DNA from: Haematococcus lacustris
Lineage: Eukaryota; Chlorophyta; Chlorophyceae; Chlamydomonadales; Haematococcaceae
Length of the DNA stretch: 64,000 nt
Reading direction: 5' to 3'
NCBI GenBank assembly: GCA_030144725.1
Contig: JASKMD010000017.1
Span: 7,677,722-7,741,721 of the forward strand
Part shown: positions 46,301-56,814 of the stretch, in pieces
Layout: the number at the start of each line of letters is the position of its first letter
Position numbering within the stretch: the stretch's first letter is position 1
The notes under the pieces: generated by a model
Told to the model about the DNA's origin: nothing
The model's database searches: none
What the model saw: the letters and a program-made list of their open reading frames with translations, nothing else
Made by a program: the position numbers and the translations under genes

Positions 46301-46820
46301 GCCTGACAGCCCCCGCGGGGCAGGCCTGGGCAGGCAGGAGGCGAGGGAGGGGGCGGCGGGGGTGAGCCAGGGGGGGGGTGAGGTGGTGCTGGTGGTGTTT
46401 CTGGGGGGGGTGACCTTCAGTGAGATCTCTGCACTGCGCTGGCTGTCGGCCCGCGGCCCGCACCGCTTCCTGGTGCTCACCACAAAGGTCAGGTCAGGCT
46501 GGGCAGGGCAGGACAGCGGGTGGTGGGGGAGGGGGCGGTGAGGTGGGGGGCGAGGTCCCTGAGCCTGGCCTTGGCCCTCGTTGGCCCTGGTAGAGGGTCA
46601 GGGCTGGTAGGGGGGGCTGGAGACCCCTCCCTGCCCTGCCTGCCCCTCCCTGCCCTGCCTGCCCCTCCCTGCCCTGCCTTGCCTGGCATTGACACGTATG
46701 CTGGTTGTGGTGGTGGTGTTGCAGGTGGTGAACGGGTGCAGCCTGCTGGCGGGGTTTGTCGACCCTGCAGTGGCCAGGGCTGGGGCCGCAGTGGGGCTGC
46801 AGACCGATGCCGGCACCTAG
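40389..46820 (+). CDS. VPS33: VPS33, Sec1/Munc18-family vacuolar sorting protein, 14 exons
   Basis: Exons: 40389-40496, 40585-40691, 42161-42319, 42480-42600, 42803-42901, 43145-43240, 43394-43622, 43871-44033, 44283-44367, 44544-44696, 45000-45332, 45616-45729, 46131-46487, 46725-46820; every phase closes and gives 739 residues. VPS33 is the SM subunit of the HOPS/CORVET tethering complexes; it chaperones SNARE assembly at endosome and vacuole membranes. Recognisable segments in order: LTELLTEHGVARLAYL, FSVFFVPRTTVACERVL, DDVLSLELDSAFKECVVDGD, LLRLQAMFGTIPRL, AVLLDREVDLVTAVMSQITL, LVDEVTGIRGG, LTLAALEKAGFLRP, NDISHIYKGYAPLSIRLVEQ and VVLVVFLGGVTFSEISALRW. A Gly/Ala linker at the start of exon 4 and a Pro/Ser/Gly-rich insertion in exon 13 are longer than in animal homologues. 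Intron 2 has a GC donor. Confidence 0.95.
41046..41281 (-). mobile_element. 3' tail of the Fanzor-associated element
   Basis: On the minus strand, directly downstream of the Fanzor-like coding remnant, this segment matches the orphan segment at 31181-31386, ending at GGCCCTAGTGAG in both. The shared end probably marks one terminus of the element. Confidence 0.6.
41302..42060 (-). pseudogene. Fanzor/TnpB-like nuclease, C-terminal fragment, broken
   Basis: The minus-strand translation contains GRVVLVDEHRTT (a RuvC-type acidic motif with the E of VDE), then WCPVVAPRKP, a Lys/Pro-rich linker (PAKRSKRTKAEQ) and GRWLDRDCNAALNM, the DRDxNAA motif that closes the RuvC core in TnpB and eukaryotic Fanzor proteins. 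Right after NM the frame hits TAG at 41476-41478. Beyond it the frame continues RIGESRWRPLELCYWP and KEYPGLGYKRLRDK to a polyglutamine run (CTG repeat 41320-41346) and a stop at 41302. Fanzors are RNA-guided DNA nucleases carried by mobile elements; this copy lacks the N-terminal part and has at least one nonsense change, so it is inactive. It lies antisense in a VPS33 intron. Confidence 0.7.
42975..43126. repeat. 7-bp tandem repeat (CTGACCC)n in VPS33 intron 5
   Basis: About 21 near-perfect copies of CTGACCC fill most of the intron between exons 5 and 6. The complementary strand is G-rich (GGGTCAG), so the pre-mRNA carries the C-rich strand. Confidence 0.95.
45994..46104. repeat. 6-bp tandem repeat (CTGCCC)n in VPS33 intron 12
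   Basis: About 18 perfect copies of CTGCCC lie upstream of exon 13, ending about 27 bases before its acceptor. They may act as an extended pyrimidine tract. Confidence 0.95.
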
Positions 46821-47105
46821 CCTGGCCCCAGCAGGGCAGTGGCACTGCAGGCGCTGAACAGCAGCCTGGCCTCAGAAGGGGCAGCGCGGTGCATGCCCTG
46901 ATGCCCTGAGGCCCTGGTGGGCTCAGCCACACTCAGCATACTGCCCATGGGACCCTGAGTTGATGCTGCTGAGCTGTCTGCTGGCTGAACGGCACCCGCC
47001 TCCATCAAAGCCTGCTATGGAGGCACGCCTGGCCGCCGTGAATCAGCTGACGGGGAAGGGGGAGGTCGAGGGTGACTATCACACAGGGGAGGCAGGAGAG
47101 GGTGC
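46821..47105. other. VPS33 3' flank
   Basis: This is the presumed 3' UTR. I see no TGTAA in the first 280 bases and no further exon. Confidence 0.4.
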
Positions 47106-48508
47106 AGCCTGCGATGCCTGGGTCAACATGAAGATGTGCTCGACCTTGTCAACGCTTGGGCGAGGCCGTGGGTTACTAGTTAGTGCTGGTTCGTTCACCG
47201 CGTGCAACGGGTTAGGGTTTGGCTTTTATTGATAGGGGTTACCCGCGTAGAGCATACAGCGTACAACGCTCTCAGCCGGAGCTGGGTCATGTTGAGAGAG
47301 GGGGCTTACAAGAATGTACAAGACTAGGACACCATCAGGAAGCAAGGAGGCACGGCCATAGCAAACTCACAGCCTACCCCAATCCATCTGACATACAACG
47401 CAGTTCATGTATAACGGGCGCCCACACTATTCACTATTCACCTTTATAGTAAGCAATCCCAACCCAAACCATCAAATGTAAAGTCCAGGCCAGCCCTAGC
47501 ATGGTTTGCAGAATAGCACGCCGTCGCAGTTGAACAGCTTCGTGCACTTATTGGCGCCGGGCAGGATAGTTGGTAGCACCTGGCCGTCCTTTTTGCGGCA
47601 GGCCTCACAGAAGAAGCAGGACCTGTCTAGCCAGTCGCAGCCTGTGCAGCTGGCGGTGTAGGGGCCTTGGGGTGTGAAGGCAGGTCGAGGCTTGGCGGCG
47701 GCGCAGTCGTCCAGGCAGTACAGCTGGCCGTCACAGTTCCCCACACTGGGACAGTCTGTGTCGGTTCGAACGTAGCTGGCGGCGGTTTCCCCGTCCTTAG
47801 TGGTACAATTGCAGAATAGGATGTTAGGCTTGTTGGGCACGAGGTTGCAGGCAGAACATGAGCGGGTGTAGGTGCCTGGTGGCAGGCCGCGCTGAGCGTC
47901 TGCGCCCCGCCCTGCGATGGCAGCCATGTGGGTCAGATCTGTACCTACGGCTGAGGGCCGGAGTCTGCATGGTGGAAGGGTCAGGCGGGCCGATGGACAG
48001 GCGCGCGGACAGACAGGAGCCTTGGCATGACATGGCGGGGCAGCCGCGATTTGTACCGTGAGGCTAACGCTAGCGATCCAAGGCTGACGAGGCTAGATTG
48101 CGGCGTGCCCTATTGCACGGACACCCACCCACCTTGCGCCAAGCAGAGGACGGCCACAAGCAACACCAGGGCTGACACCGCGCTCATGCTGGTGCGCTGC
48201 ACAACTGCAGATCCCATCATGCGCTCCCTTTCGCAAGTGAAGAAGCCGCGACTGGGGCGACAACCACTGAGTGGGGCAACCGGGCAACTGCCAAGCGCGC
48301 CCTCGACTGACTTTCGCCTGATCGCAGTCACACGATCAGCTCTTCTGCTCGTGAATGACGGCTTCACGCAGGTTTCGCGAGTGCTGCAGGTTCCGTCCTT
48401 TGTCACGCCTTCTCATGCAGAAACTGCCTACCAGCTGCCATTCGCAGTTCCGCTGTCCTGGATCCCACTCGTTGTTCGCCCTGCGTTAGTCACCCGCGTG
48501 AAGCATTA
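47106..48508. repeat. tandem duplication around the cysteine-rich gene, unit 1
   Basis: GCCTGCGATGCCTGGGTCA at 47106 recurs at 48511. From there to the gene's 5' flank the two units are collinear, with about 90% similarity by eye, except for a 209-bp insertion plus 5-bp duplication in unit 2. Confidence 0.85.
47496..48220 (-). pseudogene. secreted cysteine-rich (CVNH-like) gene, degenerate copy 1
   Basis: The start MMGSAVVQRTSMSAV and the signal peptide are conserved with copy 2. The frame then stops at a TAG near 48110 (CAATAG where copy 2 has CCACAG) and shifts frame before the domain region. The two-repeat domain itself (47496-47927) is still open: GTYTRSCSACN, LFCNCTTKDG, NCDGQLYCLDDC, then QGPYTASCTGC and LFNCDGVLFCKPC. 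A TGTAA signal lies on the minus strand at 47306-47310. An internal start could still express the domain without a signal peptide, but the shared lesions with copy 3 favour a pseudogene. Confidence 0.7.
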
Positions 48509-48761
48509 GCCTGCGATGCCTGGGTCAGCATGAAGATGTGCTCGACCTTGTCAACGCTTGGGCGAGGCCGTGGGTTCCTAGTCAGTGCTGGTTCGTTCAC
48601 CGCGTGCAGCGGGTTAGGCTTTAGCTTTTATTGATAGGGGTCACCCGCGTAAAGCATTCAGTGTACAACGTTCTCATCCGAAGTCACTAAGGTCTAGTTA
48701 AGAGAGGGAGCTTACAAGAATGTGTACAAGACAAGGACAACATCAGGAAGCAAGGAGGCAC

Positions 48762-48970
48762 TGCGCGAGGGCACGACCGTGCCATGGTTACAAATGTAAA
48801 GAGACGAACGAGTATATGCAAGTGTTGAGGGACTAAGCTGTAACTAGATGCATAGCAATGCATAACAACACCATACCGTGCCGTCGTGCCTCACGCAGGT
48901 GCCTGCTTAAGTCCTACACACTATCCGTGACGAAGAGTCCATCCAATGGCTTGACTTTAATTCTCTAACA
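48762..48970. mobile_element. solo LTR, 209 bp, 5-bp target duplication
   Basis: Unit 2 carries an insert starting TGCGCGAGGGC and ending CTCTAACA. It is flanked by GGCAC on both sides (48757-48761 and 48971-48975), where unit 1 has a single GGCAC in AAGGAGGCACGGCC. TG...CA ends and a 5-bp duplication fit a solo LTR left by recombination. It is unrelated in sequence to the LTRs at 57392 and 60942. Confidence 0.8.
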
Positions 48971-49225
48971 GGCACGGCCATAGCAAACTCACAGCCTACC
49001 CCAAAGCAACTGGCATACAACGCAGTTCACGTCTTAAGGGCGCCCACACCATACACCTGTTATAGTAAGCAATCCTAACCCAAACCATCAAATGTGCATT
49101 TCAGGCTGCCCCTCCACCATGCCTGACTCTGGCTTAGCTCTCATACCAATTTAGGGCAAATGCTTTGCACCCGTTCAGCAGGGCGTGGGCAGTCAGGTCA
49201 GCTGCAGCACTGGTCCAGACCAGCC

Positions 49226-49942
49226 CTAGCATGACCTGCAGCTAAGCACGCCGTCGCAGTTGTACAGCTGTGTGCAGATGGGGATGCTGGTTGCCTGCAC
49301 CTGGCCGTTCTTGTTGCGGCAGGCCTCACAGAAGAAAGTGGATGAGTCCAGCCAGTTGCAGCTTCTGCAGCTGGCGGTGTAGGAGCCTTGGGGTGTAATG
49401 GCAGGTCGAGGCTTGGCGTCGGCGCAGTCGTCCAGGCAGTACAGCTGGCCGTCACAGTTCGCCACGTTGGGGCAGTCGGTGCCAGTTGCAACGTAGCTGG
49501 TGGCGGTTTTCCCGTCTTTGGTGGTGCAATTGCAGAATAGGATGCTGGAATTGCTGGCCACGCGGTTGCAGGCAGAGCAGGAGGCGCTGTAGGTGCCAGG
49601 TGGCAGGGCGCGCTGAGCGCCTGCGCCTCGCCCTGCGATGGCAGCCATGTGGGTCAGATTGGTACCTACGGCTGAGGTGCGGAACCCATACATGGAGGAA
49701 GGGTCAGGCGGGCCGATGGACAGGCGCGCGGACAGACAGGAGCCTTGGCATGAGAGCGGGGCAGCCGGGATTTGTGCTGGTGAGGCTAACGCAAGCGACC
49801 CAAGGCTGCCGAGGCTAGATTGCGGCGTGCCCTGTGGCACTGACACCCACCCACCTTGCGCCAAGCAGAGGACGGCCACAAGCAGCACCAGGGCCGACAC
49901 CGCGCTCATGCTGGTGCGCTGCACAACTGCAGATCCCAACAT
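49226..49942 (-). CDS. secreted cysteine-rich protein, two CVNH-like repeats (238 aa), intact copy
   Basis: This is a single-exon gene. An N-terminal signal peptide has its hydrophobic core at SALVLLVAVLCLAQGG, so the protein is probably exported or vacuolar. After a Ser/Ala-rich spacer come two related repeats: PPGTYSASCSACN, ILFCNCTTKDG, NCDGQLYCLDDC and then QGSYTASCRSCNW, FFCEACRNKNG, YNCDGVLSCRSC. The pattern SC..C ... C.C ... NCDG.L.C resembles the cyanovirin-N homology fold, a small tandem-repeat sugar-binding domain, but with far more cysteines. I offer CVNH as the best guess, not a certainty. A TGTAA motif lies on the minus strand at 48712-48716. Two damaged relatives are in the window. 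Confidence 0.75.
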   Translation of the reverse strand: MLGSAVVQRTSMSAVSALVLLVAVLCLAQGGWVSVPQGTPQSSLGSLGSLALASPAQIPAAPLSCQGSCLSARLSIGPPDPSSMYGFRTSAVGTNLTHMAAIAGRGAGAQRALPPGTYSASCSACNRVASNSSILFCNCTTKDGKTATSYVATGTDCPNVANCDGQLYCLDDCADAKPRPAITPQGSYTASCRSCNWLDSSTFFCEACRNKNGQVQATSIPICTQLYNCDGVLSCRSC

Positions 49943-50200
49943 GCGCTCCCTTTCGCAAGTAAAGAAGCCGCGACTGGGGCGACAACCACTGAGTCAGGCA
50001 ACCGGGCAAGTGACCAGTGCGCCCTCGACTGACTTTCGCCTGACTGCAGTCACACGTTTAACTCTTTTGCTCGTGATGACGGCTTCACGCAGGTTTCGCG
50101 AGTACTGCAGGGGTCCCCCTGTGTCACGCCTTCCCATGCAGAAACTTCGTACCAGCTGCCATTCGCAGTTCCACTGTCCTGGATCCCACTCGTTGTCGTC

Positions 50201-51726
50201 CTGGTTAGTCGCCCTCTGGCTATGAGCTGGTCGGGCTTACGCCACGCCCTTGGTTTTTACTAGCAGGCCACGGGAGCCCCTTGCACCCTTGCACAGGCCT
50301 GGCTGAGCATGCCTGTGGGTCTCATGGGGCAGCATCAGGTGAGGCTTGGCCCCCAGGCCAGTACTCTTCTCCGGAGACCTCCTCCCTCTGCTGCTCAGCC
50401 ACTCACGCATTCCAGGGTACGTGGCCAATGTAAAAGTAACTCAGACTGCCTGTGCTGCCGAGCAGATCATGCTAATGCTGGACGCATTGGCCCAGGGTCA
50501 ATGGTGACTGACATTCACAAAGCAGGCTGGCATTCAGGCGAGGGCTTGCCTTGGCTGTCAAAGCAGGAAGCACACAACAGCCAGCAGGGTGGGGTGGAGT
50601 GGAGAAGGCACAGCGCAACAGCAGGGCACCAAGCTGGCAAAGCAAGCTGGCTGCATAGGGTCAGCTGCACCAGGCAAAGGCTCGCAGGGTTATGGCATGC
50701 ACCTGTCAGCCTGCCTTCTGGTAAAGCCTAAAGTGAAACACGTCAACATGTTAAGGACTTGATTCCTTGACTGCTAGGCCACTAGCTTGTCACGCAAAGA
50801 GTGTGAAGCTTGTCTTGTTCAAGCCCCAGGCAACATCCTTCCACTTGAGGCTAAGTGGCCTTGGCGGGTCTTGTCACTCCGGCAGCCAGCTGGCTCTGCG
50901 CTGTGCTCACCCTAAGCCTGAAGGCCTCACCCTGCAACGCAAACGCGCCTACTCCTGTGGAGGTCTGCTTGTCCAGGGCCATTGCCGTCCCTTGAGCAGG
51001 CGCAGCTGGCCTTCACGCCATTGTGCAGAGAAGTCTGCACTGTCTGGCTGACACTGTGTGATCACGTAATAACCACTTGCAGCGCACCATAACGCTTGCC
51101 CCATGTCATGCCACCGTGCTGGTATGGCCACACCAATCTTCACATGTGTCCAGAATGTTATACAGCTGCCTCGAGACCCAGTAAGAGTCCAAGCTTCATC
51201 AAACATGGGCCTTCGCTGCCAGTCTTGCAGGTCCCCCTCCAAGTACGACCTGACAGGGCACCAAGCAAGGGCCTACCTTGGCCGCGCAATACTAAAGCCC
51301 GCTAATGCCATGTCTCTTCTCGCCCTCGCACAAGAATTTTATTAACTGCCAAAACCGCGACCAAGCTCCAGCTACGCAGGTACATTGCACCGGATTCTGC
51401 TAGCCTGCTGTACTCCTTTACTTTTCAGCTCAGTTTTTGGTAATCTGCTACGCATCGTTGTCTGCGTTCGCGACCCACTAGCTGGCCTGTTGCGCTGTCC
51501 CTGGAACCCGCCAGCCACCCCAGCCCCGTACTTGGGGTAAATCTTGCAGGTAAATCGCGAGGCATAATTTGCGAGGCAAAAGTCGGCACCTTTTGCTTTT
51601 GGGCCGTGCGCTTTGTTCGTTTGCTTCTTCTGTTTGCCCAGTCAATCTTGGCTTAGGCAGGAGGGCGGGTTTGCATGCCCATGGCGACCGAGATGAGGCC
51701 GAAGCGCTGTGGGTGTGCAACGCAGG
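50201..51726. other. intergenic and Dof 5' region
   Basis: I find no supported exon on either strand. 51480-51726 is the presumed 5' UTR and promoter of the Dof gene. Confidence 0.5.
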
Positions 51727-54164
51727 ATGGACCAGCTGGGCGACCCGACCCAGCTGTTCCCTGTGGCCTCCTTGCTCGGCCACCTGGGCGAAATGCCGTC
51801 TATGTCGCCCTCGTCAAAGAAGAGCGGCAGAGGGAAGTACACCGCCGGCGATGCCGCTGACGGCTCAGGCTCTGGCTCTGGCAAAGATGCGCGAGGAGCA
51901 CGCCCCAAGCCACCTAGGCCAGAGACGGTTGAGCCTTGCCCGAGGTGCCAGAGCTCAGATACAAAGTTTTGTTACTACAACAACTACAACGTGAATCAGC
52001 CCAGGTTCTACTGCAAGGTGTGGTCAGTTATGTTCGGGAGGCTGTCCAGGCTACATGGATGCATATATACATCCATGCGTGCACATGCGGCATACCAGGC
52101 AATGTGGTGCGGTGCAGGCATGCCAGCGCTACTGGACTGCTGGTGGCACTCTGCGTAATGTGCCGGTGGGGTCTGGTCGGCGGAAGGCCAAGGCTGGTGG
52201 CTCAAAGGATTCTGACAAGCCAACGCACACCGCAGCCGAGGGTTTGCTGAAGAACCAGTCTGCCAGTGCAGCCCTTCTGGCTGGCAGCCCCAGTCTGACC
52301 ACTGGGTACTTGCAGCCTGGCCTGTTGGGTGACAGCATGTTTGGCGCCTACAATGCGGCTGCCGCGGCAGCTGCTGCTGCTGCAGCTGCAGCTGCCCAGC
52401 AGCAAGCCATCACTGCCCTCAGCAAGCTACCAGCTGTGGGCATGAACCCCCTGATGAGTGCCTGGCCCAACCATCCTGTAAGCAGCGCCAGTGCGGCAAC
52501 CCAGCAGCAGCTGCCCAGCAGCCTGCAGCCTCAGCTGCCCCCCAGCAGCCTGCTGATGGAGCTGGGGGCTCTCAGTCCCATCACAGGGGCTGGCAGCGGC
52601 GCAGAGGCAGCCGTCGCCCCCAGCTTGGCAATGGAGCCGCGGCCTAGCCTGCAGGTGCACAGCGCTGAGCCCGGCCTGCTCTCCCCCACAGCGCAGGACC
52701 CGGGCAGCGCTGCAGGTGCCTCAGGGCTGCAGCCCGACACGGCACTGAGCCTGGGCCTGAGCGCAGGGGCGGCGGCAGGCAGCGGGCTGCTGAGCTGCCG
52801 GTTGGGTGCCAGCCCCAGCGAGGCAGCAGCTGACCCCACTGCCGTGTCCCTTGACATCAGCGGCCTGCTGGGGGAGGGGGCGGTGGAGGCTGGGGGGGAG
52901 GCAGGCGAGGAAGGCGGGCGCAGCACCAAGCGCATCAAGCTGGAGGCGGGCCCAGGCAGCAGCTTGGGCTTGCAGACAGCCCAGGCGGGGGACGGCGAGC
53001 CGGGGTGCGCCCCTGCAGGCTCAGGGGCTGCTGAGGGTGCAGAGGAGGGCGGGGCGGAGCAGGGGCTGCAGGGCAGCCTGCTGGGGCTGGACGCCCTGCA
53101 GCAGGGGGGTCAGGGCCTGTCAGCCAGTGGCCTGCTGGGGGGCATGACGGCGACCCAGTCAGCCCTGCAGGCCTGGGGCCAGTTCAACGGCGTGGCCACC
53201 AGCTCGGCTCAGGGGTTGCTGGGTGCGGCAGGGGGCCAGCCGGGTGTGCCAGGGCTGCTGGACAGCCTCGCCATGAGCCAGCAACAGCAGCAGCAGCAGC
53301 AACAGGCGCTGCAGGCCCTGCACCAGCAGTTTGCCTATAACCAGCAGGTGCAGATGCAGATGGTGCTGCAGCAGCAGATGGCAGGCGCGCACCCCTACCT
53401 GTCCCTGGCCGCCTACAACCAGCTCAACTACGTGAACCTGGCCGCAGCGGGCTTTGGCGCCTACAACCCAGCTGCATCGGCTAGGTGCGTGGCCCTGTGC
53501 AGGCAGGGTCTGTGCTGGGCCTGTGCAGCCAGTAGGCAATGCGGCGCTAGGGCTGCTGCGCCATCGCTCAGGCTCTGCCCCGGTGTTCCTGCCTTGCCTG
53601 CCTGCCTGCTGCCTGCTGCGCACCCTGCTGCTCTGCACCAGCTGCTGCATGCCCTGCCGCCTTCCGCCTTCCCGTGCCCTGCCTACTGACCTAATTGCCT
53701 ACCCTGACCTGATGGGTGCAGCCTGGCTGGATGGGGCGGTCTGAGTGGCGGTGGTGCCGGCCTGTACGGGGGCCTGCAGGGAGGGGGCGCAGCCAGCAGC
53801 TGGGGAGGAGTCAACACGGCCAACTCCACAGCCGGGCTGCTTGACTGGTCCAACTGCCTGGGCTCTGGCTCCATGCCCAGCTTCAGCACCCAGCCCGCGC
53901 CCGCCCCCCCACAGCCCGCCAGCGCCGCATCCAGCCTCATGCCCGGCCACAGCCAGCAGCTGGTGAGAGGGGCGGGGTGCAGGGAGGCTGGGATGGGCTG
54001 GGCAGCAACCCCGCATGCCACCCTAGTCAGGCAGAAGCTGCCCTGCATCAGCCAGGTCTCCTGCTCCACTCTGCCCTGCTGCAACTGTGCACCTCCCTTG
54101 CCCTTGAAACCTGCAGGTTGGCAGCAGCCTGGTCAGCGGTGCAGGGCTGGATGGGCTGAGCTGA
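51727..54164 (+). CDS. Dof-type zinc-finger transcription factor, four exons (648 aa)
   Basis: Exons 51727-52017, 52118-53484, 53722-53962 and 54117-54164 close in phase. The Dof finger spans about residues 69-103, [20 protein letters not shown] then QPRFYCKACQRYW, with CX2C-X21-CX2C zinc ligands; an intron splits it between K97 and A98. It continues with [19 protein letters not shown], the usual basic tail. Dof factors are nuclear and bind AAAG cores. The rest is low-complexity: a 15-residue alanine run, Gln-rich stretches including a run of ten, and acidic/Gly-rich parts that could be activation regions. A KRIKLE basic cluster may be a nuclear signal. ATG 51727 is chosen as the first in-frame ATG after an upstream stop-rich region. 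Green algae usually carry very few Dof genes, so this may be the ancestral-type member. Confidence 0.93.
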
Positions 54165-55590
54165 CGGGCTGCAGCCTGCCCACGGTGATGAAGGTGCAGG
54201 CGCTGATGCCCAGGGTCAGCAGCCCCTCCGCCTGTGACTAATGCTGGGCATTTGGCGACTTTACGCTGGGCAGGCAGGGAGGAGCAGGCTGCCCAGGCGA
54301 GGAGAGGGATGGGTGGCCCTGGGGGGCTGGGTGTGCGTAGGCTGGGGTGCCTGGGGCTGCTGGCTCGAGCCATTCACGCCCCTTGGCTCAACCACTGGGG
54401 AGGGTTTGTTGCGGCTGGCAGATGAGCTAGGTGCAGGGGCAGGTCAGGGGCAGGGTGGGCTCTGGCCCAGGCCGCTGTCACGTGTGCTGCTTGGCCTTGC
54501 CAGGTGTGGGCAGCCGATGACCAGCTGCAGCCAAGCTCCTTGTGCATGTTCAGTAACTGTGAGGCAGAGCAGGGGTGGTGGGTGGCAGCAGGAAGGCGTG
54601 GGGCACAGAGCTGGCTGGTGAGGGGCGGACCATCATGGTGCTGCCAGCATGCACACTGGGCCTGGGGGTCCCTGTGTCCTCATGGCGTCGCAGGCTTTGC
54701 CCTGCATGTAGTTGTGCAGTCCTGTGCCTGCTCTCACCTCAGCTGTGCGGTGAGGGGCGTAGGCAGTGCAGCGGGCTCAGAGCATGGCCAGTGGGGCAGA
54801 GGGCCGTGAGTGGTGGAGTCCTGCTGGTAGTAGGAAGGGGTGCCTCAATAGGCTAGGTCTCATGGCCAGCAGCCTTTGCGACCGCCTGCCCCTGTGGCTT
54901 CGTCTTGGGTTGCCTGGCGCATTGTCAGGCACCTGACAGAGGGCCAGGCCAGCTAGGCATGGTGCAAGCTATGAACGGGGGGCATACTCAATGGTGGGTT
55001 GCGACACCTAACCTTGCGCTTCATGAATGTCCAGTCAACGTTCCTGTCCTTGCCCTCCTGGACCCCTTCATCTTACTCTCGCGGCCTCGCTCATGACCCT
55101 GTTGCAAGCATGCCAATGCTCATACCAGCCCATGTGCCGGGCGGCTACAGTAATAGAATCATGTTGCATACATCCATTGGAACACCTTGCAGGAACCTGA
55201 CTGAACTACAGCGAACAGCAACCTGTGAGACTAATCAGCTGGGCGTGTAGTGTGGCTGCCGTTCAATTCAGTTTATAGGAGAGCGAAGCATGTTGACACG
55301 GTGCAGTCGCAGCCACGCAGTCTGCGACGCCTTCAGTAGCTCAGATACGAGCGAAGGTCTCGGTTCCGAGCTCCCTGTAGTTCAACATCAGCGCTTCTCA
55401 CGGCAGCGTGCCAGGCAATTTTCGTGGCAACAAGTCGGGCCGTGTGTTCATCTCGCCACGTAGTGGGTCGCACTTTCCCGGGCAGCTCTGTATTAAACTA
55501 CGAACGGCACTGTGTGACGGTTCAAAGTGTCTATGTAGCTTAGAGAGCTTGCAAAGTCAAATGCGCTGGCCGGGTAGAGGTTGCTAGGCT
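54165..55590. other. intergenic
   Basis: This holds the Dof 3' flank and the 5' flank of the Fanzor-like exon. Short open frames lack family similarity or splice logic. No TGTAA is obvious. Confidence 0.5.
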
Positions 55591-56814
55591 ATGCAGCGAA
55601 ACAGGCAGCGTAAACGGAACCGTAATGCCTCGGACTGTGAGGTTGACCGCGAGCTCGAGGCTCAGCCAGAGCCAAGCCAGGCGCAGCAGGCAAAGCAGGC
55701 TAGCGGTGCAGCGCGCTGGGACCGACACAAAAATAACTCGTGGCATTCGAAGAAATGTAAGCTCCATTTCCTGATGAACCTCCCTGCGGCTGTAGAGGCG
55801 GGGCCGGTCTTGGCTCCCAATGTGGTCGAGGCGCGGCTCGTCCCGCTGATAAAGGCTCAGGTGGAAGCCTGCACTATGAGGGCGCTCCTCGGGAGCGTGC
55901 TGTTTGGCCTCATGGTGCGCCGCTGTTTCCCCGCTCACATCCCTGCCGAGGTCGCCATCATCCCCAACCTGGCAGACCGCAACCTGTTCCTGCATCTCTG
56001 CCGCGGTTTGCCTCCTCCCGGCGAGCGCGCCCTGCCCAGCGAAGCTGTGGAGCAGGTGCTCGCCGCGTACCCGGCCCTCCACGCCCGCCTCAGGGATGTA
56101 CCTCGCTTTTCAAACGACATCAACACCGTGGACGCCGTTGGCAACAAGCTGGAGACAAGCTTTGCCAACAGCCTGACCGAGCTGTTCACCCGCCGGGTTG
56201 AGCAAGCGGTGGCACTGGCTGGGGCCACGCTATTCGCTGGCTCCTTTGAGCTCCGGCGGCGCCTGGGGGTGCCCTTGGGTGGCAGGCCAGCCTGGACTCA
56301 GCGTGAGCGCAGCTGGGTGTCGCGGAGTGTGCAGGGCAAGGTGGTGACCTGGCTGCAGGGTGCAGGTGGGGTGGTGCCGACTGGTTCCATGCGCGAGGCT
56401 GTGGCCAAACAGCGGGGGTTGCTTGGGTTGCGTGAGGGGCAGGTAGTGGATGAAGACTGGCTTGGGAGGAAGGCCAACCGGGGCAGCCTGCTGCGCCATG
56501 CAGTGTACATCAGCAGAGAGCTTGAGGCAGCCAACACAAGCTGGCAGCTGGACTGCATGGTCTGGCAGTCAGCGGGGAGCCAGCCTCACACCAGGCCCTA
56601 CCGCCCCCCCTCCCCCTTTGCACTCACCCCCGGCTGCACCTGCAAGGCTCACCATATCCAGCTGGACACCCGGGCCCTCTACGGCTTGATGCGAACTGCT
56701 CGCGTGCTGCCAGCGGGCATCACCTCCTTGCCCAAATTCACTGATGGTGTGGTGATGAGGGATGGCAAACTGGAGCTTGGGCCCAAAAACAGTGGTGTTG
56801 GTGCGGTAAGGTGA
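55591..56814 (+). CDS. Fanzor-like N-terminal exon (about 405 aa), remainder missing
   Basis: The frame starts MQRNRQRKRNRNASD and runs to GVGAV, where GCGGTAAGG is a strong donor (exon end 56805); reading through gives a stop at 56812-56814. It has a basic N-terminus, a HFLMNLPAAVEAG segment and, after about 110 residues, DAVGNKLETSFANSLTELFTRRVEQ. That pattern is like the N-terminal lobe of Fanzor1/TnpB-type proteins, which carry a conserved T.F.N.L...F..R helix. GCTCKAHHIQLDTRALYGLM and MRTARVLPAGITSLPKF follow. No RuvC motifs appear downstream because from about 56880 the sequence is the third copy of the cysteine-rich gene. Either the element was truncated or the rest was displaced. Assignment rests on pattern and on the separate C-terminal fragment at 41.3-42.1 kb, and is tentative. 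Confidence 0.5.
   Translation: MQRNRQRKRNRNASDCEVDRELEAQPEPSQAQQAKQASGAARWDRHKNNSWHSKKCKLHFLMNLPAAVEAGPVLAPNVVEARLVPLIKAQVEACTMRALLGSVLFGLMVRRCFPAHIPAEVAIIPNLADRNLFLHLCRGLPPPGERALPSEAVEQVLAAYPALHARLRDVPRFSNDINTVDAVGNKLETSFANSLTELFTRRVEQAVALAGATLFAGSFELRRRLGVPLGGRPAWTQRERSWVSRSVQGKVVTWLQGAGGVVPTGSMREAVAKQRGLLGLREGQVVDEDWLGRKANRGSLLRHAVYISRELEAANTSWQLDCMVWQSAGSQPHTRPYRPPSPFALTPGCTCKAHHIQLDTRALYGLMRTARVLPAGITSLPKFTDGVVMRDGKLELGPKNSGVGAVR

Larger units (their letters stand above)
48509..50200. repeat. tandem duplication around the cysteine-rich gene, unit 2
   Basis: This unit is collinear with 47106-48508 and contains the intact gene copy and a solo LTR in the 3' flank. A third, inverted copy lies at 56880-61980. 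Confidence 0.85.

Noticed and set aside
46960..47232. 90-codon plus-strand frame after VPS33
   Set aside because: Part of it is the duplicated flank that recurs at 48511; no conserved features and the duplicate does not keep the frame.
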